Assembly (NCBI GenBank): GCA_903822185.1
Contig: CAIJOA010000028.1
Location: 248,001-312,000, forward strand
Reading direction: 5' to 3'
DNA length: 64,000 nt
Source: an uncultured Rhodospirillales bacterium
GTDB taxonomy: Bacteria > Pseudomonadota > Alphaproteobacteria > ATCC43930 > CGMCC-115725
Shown in pieces: positions 1 through 8,685 of the stretch. Made by a program: the position numbers and the translations under genes. The notes under the pieces were generated by a model. That model saw only the letters and a program-made list of their open reading frames with translations. It did not search any database and was not told the origin of the DNA. Positions within the stretch are counted from its first letter, which is position 1, and each line of letters begins with the position of its first letter.

Positions 1-278
1 GCGCACGTTACTACCACGACGCCTATACCGGCGCGGGCGAGAAGCCGGTGGACGGTGCGACCGAACCGGAAGTCACCGGCATCCTCGCGAAATATACCGG
101 CCTCAGTGCGCAGCAGGTTAAGAACAGCATCGCCTATGTCGATCCCGAGGCGCGCGTCGATATGAAAGACGTCGTCCATCAGGTCGAATGGTTCAAGTCG
201 CAAAAGATGCTGAAGGACGACGCCAATGGCGACGCGATGATGGATAAGAGCCTCATCGTTCAAATTCCGGCGCGCTGA
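1..278 (+). CDS. ABC transporter substrate-binding protein, NMT1/THI5-like (C-terminal part)
   Basis: The frame is open from the window edge (first complete codon at base 3) to the TGA at 276-278, so only about 91 C-terminal residues are seen. The residues resemble the end of periplasmic receptors of nitrate/taurine/thiamine-precursor ABC importers: a helical stretch with 'VDPEARVDMKDVV', then 'QVEWFKSQKML' and a tail ending in 'VQIPAR'. The family captures small organic or inorganic solutes in the periplasm. No permease or ATPase follows, so any partners must lie upstream. The ligand cannot be inferred. The family call is fairly likely, but the fragment is short. Confidence 0.6.
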   Translation, partial: ARYYHDAYTGAGEKPVDGATEPEVTGILAKYTGLSAQQVKNSIAYVDPEARVDMKDVVHQVEWFKSQKMLKDDANGDAMMDKSLIVQIPAR

Positions 279-418
279 CTTCGGGGGCGTGGACCATTCC
301 GGCGTCTTGGGCGCCAGTCGAGGGATGGGACACATTTCCGCCACAAAACCCTGCCATTGAGCGGCCTGGATCTTGAACGACGGCGCTGGAGCCGGGGCAA
401 AGAGTTTGGTTTTCGCGC

Positions 419-2845
419 ATGACAGTGCCTGAGCTTGGCGGTGAGATGGTCCGGCGGCTCGGCGAGATCGATTGGTCCCGCACGACGCTTGGGCCTCGCG
501 AACGCTGGCCGAGCAGCCTTACCCTGATGGTCGATGTCATCATGGCTGCGGGGTTCCCCATGGCGATCCGTTGGGGCCACGACGCGGTGATGATCTACAA
601 CGACGGCTATCGCCCGATCCTCGGCGACAAACATCCCAGCGCCATGGGTTTGACCACGCGCGAGATATGGCCCGAGGTCTATGACGAAGTCGGTCCGCTC
701 AACGAATCCATTCTGACAGGCGCGCGGCCGGCCTTTTTCCACGAAGATTATCTCTATACCATTCGCCGTCACGGCAACCGGCGCGAAGACGCTCGTTTCA
801 CGATCAGCTACAGCCCGATTCCCGACGAGACCGCGCCGAACGGCATCGGCGGCGTGCTCGTTACCTGTGTCGAAACAACCAGTCGCGTTCGCGCCGAGCA
901 AGCTTTACGCACGCTCAACGACACACTCGAGAGTCAGGTTGCCGAGCGCACGCTGGAACGCGATCAGATTTGGAAGGTGTCGGAGGATCTCCTCGGCGTA
1001 TCGAACTTCGCCGGCTATTTCATCAGCATCAATCCTGCCTGGACCGCCCTGCTCGGCTGGTCCGAGGATGAGATTAGAGCAACCCATATCGACGACCTTC
1101 GTCATCCCGATGATTCCGAAGTTTCGTGGGCCGGCCGCGCCAAACTCGCTCAGGGTGTGCAAACGGTACGGGTCGAGAACCGCTTGCGGCACAAGGACGG
1201 ATCTTACCACTGGCTCAGCTGGACCCTCACCGCGGCACAAGGCGTGATCTATGCCAATGGCCGGAACATCACGGCCGAGCGTGAAGCCGCCGAGAAATTA
1301 CGCGATAGCGAACGTCAGTTTCGTCTGCTGGTGGCGGGCGTCACCGATTACTCGATGTTCATGCTCGATACAAAAGGCATCATCACGAGTTGGAACGCGG
1401 GCGCGCAGCGCATCAAGGGCTACGACGCGCATGAAATCATCGGCGAGAGCTTCTCGCGCTTTTATACCGTCGATGATCGCGCCGCGGGTCTTCCTGAAAA
1501 AGCGCTGAAAGCAGCGGTTACCAAAGGCACCTACGAAGCCGAAGGCTGGCGCGTCCGTAAAGACGGATCGCTGTTCTGGGCGAGCGTCGTCATCGACTCG
1601 ATTTACGACGAGCAAGGCGCGCTGATCGGCTTCGCCAAGATCACCCGCGACGCCACCGAACGGCGCGAAGCGCAAGAAACATTGCAACGCGCCCAGCTTC
1701 AACTGTCACAATCGCAAAAGATGGAAGCGCTGGGACAATTGACCGGCGGCATCGCGCACGACTTCAACAATATGTTGATGGTGGTAAGCGGCCATGCGCA
1801 ATCGCTGAAGCGCCGCTTGGATGCGCCGCGCGATATCCGCGCAATCGAGGCGATCGAGTTGGCGTCCAACCGCGGTGAACGGCTGACACGTCAGCTTCTC
1901 GCCTTCTCGCGCCGCCAGTCCCTTACACCGACCGTCGTGCGCCTCGATCAACGGCTCCACGCGATCCGCGATGTGCTGAGCAGCTCGGCGCGCGGCAACA
2001 TCAAGATCAATGTCGATATTTCCGCCGACACCTGGGCGATCGCGATCGACGTTCCTGAATTCGAACTCGCGCTCGTCAATGTCGTCGTCAACGCGCGCGA
2101 CGCGATGCCCGACGGCGGTACGATTACGATCACGGCGGAAAACAAATATCTGGATTTTACCGACACCAGTGATGGCCTCGAAGGCGACTTCGTTGCGTTG
2201 CATGTCGCCGATACAGGCACCGGGATTACGCCCGAGGTTCTGACCAAAGTGTTCGAGCCTTTCTTTACGACCAAGCAGGTCGATAAAGGCACCGGTCTCG
2301 GCCTATCGCAGGTCTATGGCTTCACCCGCCAATCGGGCGGCAGCACCGTCATCAGCAGCAAGGTTGGCGTCGGCACGGTCGTGACGATTTATCTGCGCCG
2401 GCATGACGGTCCCATCACCGTCGCGCCGGAATCCGCGGTCGCGGACGATGCGCCCAAGGGCCATGAATCGATTCTGCTGGTCGAAGACAATGTGGAGGTT
2501 CAAGCGGTCGCCACGACGCTGCTCGAACAGCTCGGCTATCGTATCACGCGTGTCGAGCACGCGGCTGCTGCGCTGGATGTGCTGGCATCGGGTAAAGAGA
2601 TCGATCTTGTTTTCAGCGATGTCGTGATGCCGGGCGACATGGACGGAGTCGCCCTCGCCCACCACATCGCGAAGACATATCCGCGCCTCCCGATCCTGCT
2701 GACCAGCGGCTATCCGAAAGCGACGACGGCGGCCGAAGGGTTCACCATCCTCAACAAGCCTTATCAGCTCGCGACGCTAAGCCGCGCTGTACGCGACACG
2801 ATCGACGGCCATCCCGAGAACAAGAACCAGGTCGGCAAAAACTGA
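419..2845 (+). CDS. Hybrid sensor histidine kinase, multi-PAS with receiver domain
   Basis: This 808-residue protein has no membrane segment and is probably cytosolic. An N-terminal PAS/GAF-like domain (about 20-150) is followed by two PAS domains (about 185-300 and 300-420). Next come a HisKA dimerisation helix with His447 in 'GGIAHDFNN', a HATPase domain (N box 'NARDAMPDGG', 'ADTGTGI', 'FEPFFTTK', 'GTGLGLS') and a C-terminal receiver (about 680-800) with phospho-acceptor Asp734 in 'FSDVVMPG'. The 'HDFNN' box places it in the HWE-distant, NtrB-like group often found in alphaproteobacterial hybrid kinases. The signal is unknown. It stands alone, with no response regulator or output gene next to it, so its phosphotransfer partner is elsewhere. 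Confidence 0.93.
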   Translation: MTVPELGGEMVRRLGEIDWSRTTLGPRERWPSSLTLMVDVIMAAGFPMAIRWGHDAVMIYNDGYRPILGDKHPSAMGLTTREIWPEVYDEVGPLNESILTGARPAFFHEDYLYTIRRHGNRREDARFTISYSPIPDETAPNGIGGVLVTCVETTSRVRAEQALRTLNDTLESQVAERTLERDQIWKVSEDLLGVSNFAGYFISINPAWTALLGWSEDEIRATHIDDLRHPDDSEVSWAGRAKLAQGVQTVRVENRLRHKDGSYHWLSWTLTAAQGVIYANGRNITAEREAAEKLRDSERQFRLLVAGVTDYSMFMLDTKGIITSWNAGAQRIKGYDAHEIIGESFSRFYTVDDRAAGLPEKALKAAVTKGTYEAEGWRVRKDGSLFWASVVIDSIYDEQGALIGFAKITRDATERREAQETLQRAQLQLSQSQKMEALGQLTGGIAHDFNNMLMVVSGHAQSLKRRLDAPRDIRAIEAIELASNRGERLTRQLLAFSRRQSLTPTVVRLDQRLHAIRDVLSSSARGNIKINVDISADTWAIAIDVPEFELALVNVVVNARDAMPDGGTITITAENKYLDFTDTSDGLEGDFVALHVADTGTGITPEVLTKVFEPFFTTKQVDKGTGLGLSQVYGFTRQSGGSTVISSKVGVGTVVTIYLRRHDGPITVAPESAVADDAPKGHESILLVEDNVEVQAVATTLLEQLGYRITRVEHAAAALDVLASGKEIDLVFSDVVMPGDMDGVALAHHIAKTYPRLPILLTSGYPKATTAAEGFTILNKPYQLATLSRAVRDTIDGHPENKNQVGKN

Positions 2846-3359
2846 TTACGGCTGGATCTGGATCGGTCGCGACCTTCTTTGCAATAAGAGGACAAAAAGG
2901 TTCTGCGGCACCCGGGAATGTCAGGCAACGTGCCACAATCGTCCTGGAAAAACCATTAAAAAGCCACGATTGCCCAACTTAGCGTCGCCGTGTCGCCGAG
3001 ATGCAACAGCTTGCTCGCTACGGCACGCGTGTCGCCGCAACCTTAACCACGTTCCCCGTAAGACATCGCTCGCCTGTTCAGTGAAGTACCCTCGGCACCG
3101 TGCGCGTTAGAGTCCGCGCAATCACCAACGAAGTCGATTGGAACGCGGTGCAAAAACTAGCGCCTGCCGCGCTGGCGTTCCGGCTCCAATTTTGCGTGAG
3201 CCCGTCGTGTCACTCAACTGACACAAGCATTCATCGAAGATTCACAAGCGTGCTGTCAGGCCGGAACAATGCGAATTAAGCCAATTTAACGTGATCAGCA
3301 CTGTCGCGCCGAAGAAAGATAAGGCTAAACTCGTATCAACGAAGTACGGACAACCGGCT
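2846..3359. other. Gene-free intergenic stretch
   Basis: About 510 bases between the hybrid kinase and the TAXI receptor hold no credible coding frame, tRNA or strong terminator. One short inverted repeat is visible at 3207-3224 (GTGTCA, six-base spacer, TGACAC), about 135 bases upstream of the receptor gene. It could be an operator, but a repeat of this size also arises by chance. Base composition is a little lower in GC than in the flanking genes. Confidence 0.5.
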
Positions 3360-4496
3360 ATGAACGACAACAGCCGAAAGCGCAGGATCGGTAACCGCGG
3401 CATTCGATCTGCCGCGTTGTTCATCGTCTGTGCGCTCGTCCTTGGCGAGCGTACCGCGGCGGCGGATGATTCGCCGCATTTCTTTCGCATCGGCACCGCC
3501 GCCACCACCGGCACCTATTTCCAGATCGGCGCCGAAGTCGCCAATGCCATCAGCAAGCCGCCCGGATCGCGCGATTGCGCGCGCGGCGGCAGCTGCGGAG
3601 TCGAAGGGTTGGTCGCGGTCGCCCAAGCCACCCAGGGTTCGATCGAGAACGCGATCGCCGTCGGAGCGGGCCAACTCGAAGCCGCCTTTATCCAAGCAGA
3701 CGTCGCTTTTTGGGCTTATACCGGCACGGCGCCCGCGGGCGCAGGTCCAGGCAGCAAAGCATGCCGCGGTAGTCCGGCCCTGCCGATCAATGGCGCGGCG
3801 CTGATGGCAAAGGGCGGCGCGATTCGCAATCTCCGCGCCGTCGCAGCGCTCTATCCCGAGGCGGTGCATATCGTCTCGCGCGATCCTAAGGTCAAAACCG
3901 TTGGCGATCTAAAGAACAAGCGCGTCTCGTTGGGCGAAGGCGGCTCGGGCACATTGGCAGAAGCACGGCTGGTGCTTGAAGCCAACAATCTCAATGAATG
4001 CCAGATGAAGGTGCAGTATCCGCGCCTCGCCGAGGCAGCCAGCCTGCTGCAGAAAGACGGGCTCGATGCAATGTTCCTGATCGGCGGTGCGCCTGTGCCC
4101 GCGATCACTGATGCGGCTTCGATGATCCCCGTGCATCTCATCCCTGTCGCGGGCAAAGCGCGTGAGGCGCTGGAGCATCGCTATCCCTTCATTGCGCCCT
4201 ACACCATTCCCGGCGCGACTTATCCCGGCGTCGATGCCGAAACCCAGACGGTTGCGGTCCCGGCGCTGTTCGTCGTCAATGCAGCGGTCAGCGACGACCT
4301 CGTCTTCGGTATCACCAAGGCGCTGTGGCAGGATTCGACGCGGCGCATGCTCGATAACGGTCATCCGGCGGGCAAAAATATCCGCATCGCCAACGCGCTG
4401 ACCGGGCTTGCCATCCCGCTTCATCCCGGCGCCGCAAAATATTATCAGCAAGCCGGCATCAAGCTGCCGGAGCCGGCAGAAGCAAAAGCAAAATAG
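3360..4496 (+). CDS. TAXI-family TRAP transporter solute-binding protein
   Basis: About 378 residues. TAXI proteins are periplasmic receptors of TRAP transporters, which import carboxylates and amino acids using ion gradients. The N terminus looks like a signal peptide (basic 'RKRRIGNRG', hydrophobic 'ALFIVCALVLG', then 'AAADD'). The mature part begins with the diagnostic 'IGTAATTGTYFQIGAEVA' and later has 'VKTVGDLKNKRVSLGEGGSGT'. I chose the ATG at 3360 because it puts the signal peptide at the N terminus. A GTG at 3291 in the same frame would add 23 residues ahead of it. No TRAP membrane subunits are adjacent, so it is an orphan receptor here. It converges with the two-component kinase, leaving a four-base gap. 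Confidence 0.88.
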   Translation: MNDNSRKRRIGNRGIRSAALFIVCALVLGERTAAADDSPHFFRIGTAATTGTYFQIGAEVANAISKPPGSRDCARGGSCGVEGLVAVAQATQGSIENAIAVGAGQLEAAFIQADVAFWAYTGTAPAGAGPGSKACRGSPALPINGAALMAKGGAIRNLRAVAALYPEAVHIVSRDPKVKTVGDLKNKRVSLGEGGSGTLAEARLVLEANNLNECQMKVQYPRLAEAASLLQKDGLDAMFLIGGAPVPAITDAASMIPVHLIPVAGKAREALEHRYPFIAPYTIPGATYPGVDAETQTVAVPALFVVNAAVSDDLVFGITKALWQDSTRRMLDNGHPAGKNIRIANALTGLAIPLHPGAAKYYQQAGIKLPEPAEAKAK

Positions 4497-4500
4497 CTGC

Positions 4501-5835
4501 CTAGCCCGCGCGCGGCAGTTTCAGCGTGACGCGCAAACCGCCCTTATCCGCCGCCGATAATTCGATGCTGCCGCCATACAGTTCAGCCAGTTCGCGTGCG
4601 ATCGGCAAGCCAAAGCCAAAGCCGGGTGTCGCTTCGTCAAGCCTTTCACCCGGGCGCAGTACCTGATCGCGTTGATCCGCGCGGAGGCCCGGGCCGTCAT
4701 CCTCGATTGCGATCCCAATCCATCGTCCATCCTCGAGGCGCGCCGTGACATCGACGCGGGACCGCGCAAACTTGAAAGCATTGTCGAGAATATTGCCGGC
4801 CATCTCGTCGAAGTCCTGCTGCTCGCAAGCAGCATCGAGATCGGACACGACCGTTTGTGTGACGGTGATGTTTCTTTCGGCATAAATCTTGGTCAGGGCA
4901 TCGGCAATATCGACAAGACGCGACCCCACGGGAGTTCGGGTGCGGACCGGCCCGCTGAGCGCCGCCGCACGCGCGCGTCCCAGATGGTGACGAATGCGGC
5001 GCTACATCAGTGCCACAAGCGCCTGTAATTGGCCCGACGGATCGTTTCGCGATGATGCGATGGCGAGTGTGGCCAGCGGCGTTTTCAAACCATGCGCCAG
5101 ATTGGCGACGTGACGGCGCGCGCGTTCGAGATTTTCCGCGTTCTGATCCAGCAAAGCGTTGAGTTCGGTCGTTAGCGGCTGAATTTCTCGCGGCTGTTCC
5201 GGCGGCACGCGCTCTCGCTTACCCGCACGCACCTCGACAATGGCTTGGCGCAGACGTTCCAAGGGACGCAACCCCAAACGGACCTGAAGAAGAATCGCGA
5301 CGATCAACGCGATTCCAAGAACGACCAAGGACAGCACAAGCGTCCGCATCGCGTCGCGAAGCGGATCGACAATCGCGGCACGCGGCGCCGTTGCGATGAT
5401 CGTGATCGGCATCTCGCCGACCTGCAAATTCTGAATGCGGAAATGCAGTGTCTGACCATAGGGGCCGGGCGCATCGCCGGGCACCGGATGAAATTCTCGC
5501 GGCGGCCGATGGAATTCGGGAATGCCGAGTGTCTGATCGAGCAGCGCGTGCGAACGGAGCGTGTTGGCCGGACCGATTACTTGCCAATACCAGCCGCGCG
5601 CCGGACGATCGAAAGGCGGTCCGTCGGCCTCACCGGCGAGCGCGATCTTGTCGCCATCCGCCTTGAGCATCGAGGCGAGGAAAACGATCTGTGTATCGAG
5701 CCGGCCATCGACTTGTCCCTGAACGAAGCGGAACAGTACGAAATTCAGGACAAAGCCGGTATAGATCAGGGCAACCACAATGAAGATCGCCGCCCCAACG
5801 AGAAGACGCCGGTAAAGGGATGCCCGCTTCGCCAT
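4501..5835 (-). pseudogene. PhoQ-type sensor histidine kinase interrupted by an in-frame amber codon
   Basis: The reading frame encodes about 444 residues of an OmpR/PhoP-partner kinase but contains TAG at 5002-5004 (codon 278). Before the stop are an N-terminal membrane helix (about 12-35), a periplasmic sensor region, a second helix (about 155-180), a HAMP segment ('RLGLRPLERLRQAI') and the H box with His248 in 'NLAHGLKTPLATL'. After it the same frame continues with 'RRIRHHLGRARAAAL' and then the ATPase domain ('NILDNAFKFA', 'IEDDGPGL', 'GFGFGLPIARELAELYGG'). Family members have Asp or Glu at the stop position, so one base change from GAG would explain it. The gene start forms TGATG with the regulator stop. 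It could be a nonsense mutant, readthrough, two polypeptides (GTG restart at 4929) or a sequencing error. Confidence 0.85.
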
Positions 5836-6515
5836 CAGCTTTTTCCGGCAGCCGTCTTTTGCGACAGCAGGCGATAGCCTCGCCCTCGTACCGTCTCGAT
5901 CATCTCGTGACCGATCTTGCGGCGCAGCCTTGCGATAATGACTTCCAACGAATTTGAATCCACATCGGCGTCGCCATCATAGGCTTTGTCGTTCAGTTCG
6001 GACCGATCGACGACGACATCGTGACGCAAGACGAGGCACGACAGCACCCGCCATTCCAGCGCGGTCAACCGCAACGGTAAGCCTTCGAGTTCGAATGCAC
6101 CGGTTTGAGCATCGAAGCTGAGCGGGCCGCAGGCGATGCGCGGCTCGGCATACCCCGCCGCGCGGCGGACCAGCGCCCGCAATCGCATCACCAATTCCTC
6201 GACGCGCACCGGCTTGGTCAAGTAATCGTCGGCGCCCGCCTTGAATCCTTCGACTTTGTCGGTCCAGCCATCGCGCGCGGTCAGAATCAACACCGGCAGA
6301 TGGCGCCCATTCTTGCGCCAACTGCGCAGGACCGCCGCGCCGTTGATCTTCGGCAAGCCGAGATCGAGAACCGCCGCATCGTAATTTTCCGTCTCGCCAA
6401 GATGCTGCCCGTCTTCGCCGTTCGACGCGATATCGACGGCGAAATTCTCGGCGCGGAGAGACTGCGCGATTTCTTGCGCCAGCAGACGATCATCCTCGAC
6501 CAGAAGAACACGCAT
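5835..6515 (-). CDS. OmpR/PhoP-family response regulator
   Basis: A 226-residue DNA-binding response regulator. The receiver has the acidic pair Asp8-Asp9 in 'LLVEDDR', the phospho-acceptor Asp51 in 'AAVLDLGLPKI' and Lys in 'YLTKPVRVEEL'. The C-terminal winged-helix domain ends with 'RGRGYRLL' and includes 'VDSNSLEVIIARLRRKIG'. This matches the PhoP/QseB/BasR type. I start it at the ATG at 6515, giving 'MRVLLVEDD'; an in-frame TTG at 6527 would add four residues. It is the first gene of a two-gene operon with the amber-interrupted kinase. It diverges from the His-rich OB-like gene across 130 bases that hold a symmetric repeat array, so autoregulation is plausible. Confidence 0.93.
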   Translation of the reverse strand: MRVLLVEDDRLLAQEIAQSLRAENFAVDIASNGEDGQHLGETENYDAAVLDLGLPKINGAAVLRSWRKNGRHLPVLILTARDGWTDKVEGFKAGADDYLTKPVRVEELVMRLRALVRRAAGYAEPRIACGPLSFDAQTGAFELEGLPLRLTALEWRVLSCLVLRHDVVVDRSELNDKAYDGDADVDSNSLEVIIARLRRKIGHEMIETVRGRGYRLLSQKTAAGKS

Positions 6516-6558
6516 CGCTTGGTCCAAATTCGGGAGCGCTATCCTTAGATAGCCTAGC

Positions 6559-6596
6559 TTAACCCAAGCTGAACCGATTGGTTCAGGGTGGGTTCG
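6559..6596. promoter_or_regulatory. Back-to-back GGTTNN direct-repeat array, candidate operator
   Basis: Two direct-repeat pairs face away from each other around a four-base centre. On the minus strand, 6575-6559 reads GGTTCA-GCTTG-GGTTAA, pointing to the response regulator. On the plus strand, 6580-6596 reads GGTTCA-GGGTG-GGTTCG, pointing to the OB-like gene. The hexamer-N5-hexamer spacing is what PhoP/OmpR-type regulators use. The plus pair also fits the alphaproteobacterial LexA consensus GTTC-N7-GTTC exactly, so SOS control is an alternative reading. Position, symmetry and spacing are seen directly; the identity of the binder is inferred. Confidence 0.6.
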
Positions 6597-6645
6597 GCAC
6601 GGAGAACCTAAAGTTCCGCCATCGACCTAACCGATGGAGAGAACC

Positions 6646-7233
6646 ATGACAGCCGACACGCCCCTCAATACCAACGGTACAGACCAGAAGCCACCGCCGC
6701 GGCGGTTCCGTTGCGGGTCCCGCCTCGTCTGCGGTGTCGTTCTTGCCGCAGTGCTCTTTGCCGGTGCGGCAGCCGGTGCGGGTGTTACCCGCCACATTCA
6801 ACATTCGTACCCTCAAGCAGTCTTGCTGTTACAACCCAAGCCAATCGCCCAACTGGCGAATTTTACGCCCGTCGCGATAAAGGGCGAAGTTGCCGAAACC
6901 TTCGGCAGCAAATTTATCGTTCAGGACGAAAGCGGCCGCGCCTTGGTCGATACCGGTCCGCGCGGTGACAAAGCGCCCGCCACCAAAGGCGAGACCGTGA
7001 CCGTGCAAGGTCATTTCGCCAACGGCATCATCCATGTGGACGTGATCGTTCACGCCGACGGCCGCAGCGAAGGCTTCGGCCCGCCCCGCCCAGGTCATGG
7101 CCCCGGTCATGGTCCCCGCGATCGGCACGGTGAACATGGCCCCGGCTTTGGACCCAATCATGGTTTCGGTCCCGATCACGACCCCAACCACGGTCCTGAT
7201 CGTGGCCCTCCGCCTCCCCCGCCCGCACCTTGA
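6646..7233 (+). CDS. Exported or membrane-anchored OB-like protein with Gly/His/Pro-rich tail
   Basis: About 195 residues. An N-terminal basic segment is followed by one hydrophobic helix ('VCGVVLAAVLFAGAAAGAGV'), so the rest is probably periplasmic. Residues about 65-130 are beta-rich, with 'IKGEVAETFGSKFIVQD', 'VDTGP', 'GETVTVQGHF', the pattern of small OB-fold proteins of the YgiW/DUF5666 kind. The last 60 residues are a low-complexity run of PGHGP-like repeats ending in poly-Pro, rich in His and possibly metal-binding. I chose the second ATG (6646) because GGAGAG lies just upstream; the ATG at 6634 lacks a ribosome site. It lies just downstream of the repeat array and ahead of a second related gene. 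Function unknown. Confidence 0.7.
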   Translation: MTADTPLNTNGTDQKPPPRRFRCGSRLVCGVVLAAVLFAGAAAGAGVTRHIQHSYPQAVLLLQPKPIAQLANFTPVAIKGEVAETFGSKFIVQDESGRALVDTGPRGDKAPATKGETVTVQGHFANGIIHVDVIVHADGRSEGFGPPRPGHGPGHGPRDRHGEHGPGFGPNHGFGPDHDPNHGPDRGPPPPPPAP

Positions 7234-7259
7234 GTTTAAAAACATCACCGGAGTATTCG

Positions 7260-7742
7260 ATGCCGCCACACCATCCCTCCAAAACCGTCACCGGCAAGGT
7301 CACGCATCTCTTCGGACATCGCTTTGTCCTGAAGACCGCGCAAGGCGATATCCTCGCCGATCTCACGCCCCATGGCCTTGATCAGATTTCGTTGCGACTG
7401 AAAGACGAAGTCACCATCGAAGGCGAGATGAAGCCTTCGGAACTAAAAGTCGAAAAGCTGACGCGTGACGGTGTGACGATCCGGATCGAGCATCATCATC
7501 CGCATCACCATCACGATCATCATCCACCCGCCGACCCCGCGATCGTCGTTGCGGCAGCCAAAGATGCCGGCTTCGAGGTTCTCGGCACGCCGCGGCGCAA
7601 GCCGAAGAATTTCGAAGTGCTGGGTAAAAGGAAACGCAGCCTGAGCGAGCTTCACATTGAACTCGATGGTCACATCCGCAAATCGAAGCCTATCGAAAAA
7701 GACGATCACAAATGGGTCGATGAATTACGCGGTATGAACTGA
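7260..7742 (+). CDS. OB-like protein with His-rich linker, function unknown
   Basis: About 160 residues with no signal peptide. The first 70 residues repeat the pattern of the upstream gene ('VTGKVTHLFGHRFVLKT', 'ILADLTP', 'KDEVTIEGEM'), so it is probably a cytoplasmic relative of the same OB-like fold. A central segment of nearly continuous histidines (around residues 78-90) is followed by a basic C-terminal domain with two copies of 'FEVLG' (about 107-125). The ATG at 7260 has GGAG six bases upstream; a TTG at 7230 would overlap the previous gene. With the preceding gene 26 bases away, the two are likely one operon. The His cluster suggests metal binding, but this is inference. Confidence 0.65.
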   Translation: MPPHHPSKTVTGKVTHLFGHRFVLKTAQGDILADLTPHGLDQISLRLKDEVTIEGEMKPSELKVEKLTRDGVTIRIEHHHPHHHHDHHPPADPAIVVAAAKDAGFEVLGTPRRKPKNFEVLGKRKRSLSELHIELDGHIRKSKPIEKDDHKWVDELRGMN

Positions 7743-7750
7743 ATGACACG

Positions 7751-7789
7751 CCGCGCCGGAGAAAGCCGCCCCAGCCGCCTCCGGCGCGG
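7751..7789 (+). terminator. GC-rich hairpin after the OB-like operon
   Basis: Two perfectly complementary 11-base arms (7751-7761 and 7779-7789, CCGCGCCGGAG and its complement) enclose a 17-base loop, starting eight bases after the stop codon of the second OB-like gene. No T-run follows, so it is either a weak intrinsic terminator or a stabilising 3' end. Confidence 0.45.
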
Positions 7790-7891
7790 TCGTCGCACGA
7801 ACAAAAACGAGTTCGCCTAAATCTTCCGCAGCACATTCGCCGTACAGGACGAAAACAGCCGCACGTTACGCAAATATCAAGGGAAGATTTG

Positions 7892-8500
7892 ATGGCAAAG
7901 CACAGCCCCGAAACCACAGCACCCGGCAGGGGCGCCGATAGCTTCAAGGCGCTCGAAGAACGGAACGCCGCGCGGCCCGGCTATGGCACGGTCGCCAAAT
8001 GGCTGCATTGGCTCATTTTCCTTCTGCTGATCGTGCAGCTCTGTTCGGCCTGGATCATGCCTCATATCGGCCTTAACACCGCACTGGTGCCGTCCATCAA
8101 TATTCATTTTACGTTCGGCACGATTATTTTTGTGCTGATCCTCGTGCGGCTGGTTTGGCGATTTGGTCATCGGGTTCCGTTGCTGACCGACGGCGTACCG
8201 CGCTGGCAAAATATTCCGGCGCGCGCGACGCACAACGCGCTTTATCTACTGCTGGTCGCTCTACCCTTTATGGGGTGGGTGAATGCGTCGGCGCATAATC
8301 TCAACATCCGTCTCTTCAACGCCATTGAACTGCCGCGCTTTCCAGGGCCGCAATCATGGATTGTTCATGCGTTCGGCGAATTGCACATCAAGGCCGCTTA
8401 TACGCTTCTGGCCTTGATCGGACTGCATATCCTGGCCTCACTCTATCATCATTTCTGGATACGCGACCGCGTACTAACCCGGATGCTGCCCGGCGGCTGA
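7892..8500 (+). CDS. Cytochrome b561 family membrane protein
   Basis: About 202 residues with four transmembrane helices. The family carries two b-type haems bound by histidines in the helices and passes electrons from quinol to a partner. Candidate ligands are His in 'AKWLHWLIF', 'INIHFTFG', 'THNALYLLL' and 'GLHILASLYHHFW', the last being the typical double-His fourth helix. The ATG at 7892 follows a GGGAAG ribosome site; a TTG one codon upstream is less likely. It lies 149 bases after the OB-like operon and is separated from it by a hairpin, so it may be transcribed on its own. No dedicated periplasmic partner is adjacent. Confidence 0.9.
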   Translation: MAKHSPETTAPGRGADSFKALEERNAARPGYGTVAKWLHWLIFLLLIVQLCSAWIMPHIGLNTALVPSINIHFTFGTIIFVLILVRLVWRFGHRVPLLTDGVPRWQNIPARATHNALYLLLVALPFMGWVNASAHNLNIRLFNAIELPRFPGPQSWIVHAFGELHIKAAYTLLALIGLHILASLYHHFWIRDRVLTRMLPGG

Positions 8501-8685
8501 AACGAAACGGCGGGATTGTTCCCGACGTCGCACCAAAGACGGATGCGGCTGCCGCTACAAAATAACGCAGGGGTTCGCCAGACGCGCAAAACTGTCAGGA
8601 TTTATTGATTTGGATCAAGAACCGCAGAGCGAAAAGCGCATTCTTTAATCGCTTCAAAGCACTCGAATTCTATCCTTGCCGGGTC

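Noticed and set aside
6559-6596. Reading the site only as a LexA box
   Set aside because: GTTC-N7-GTTC fits the plus-strand pair, but the mirrored second pair is imperfect for LexA and the neighbour is a PhoP-type regulator. LexA is kept as an alternative rather than the main call.
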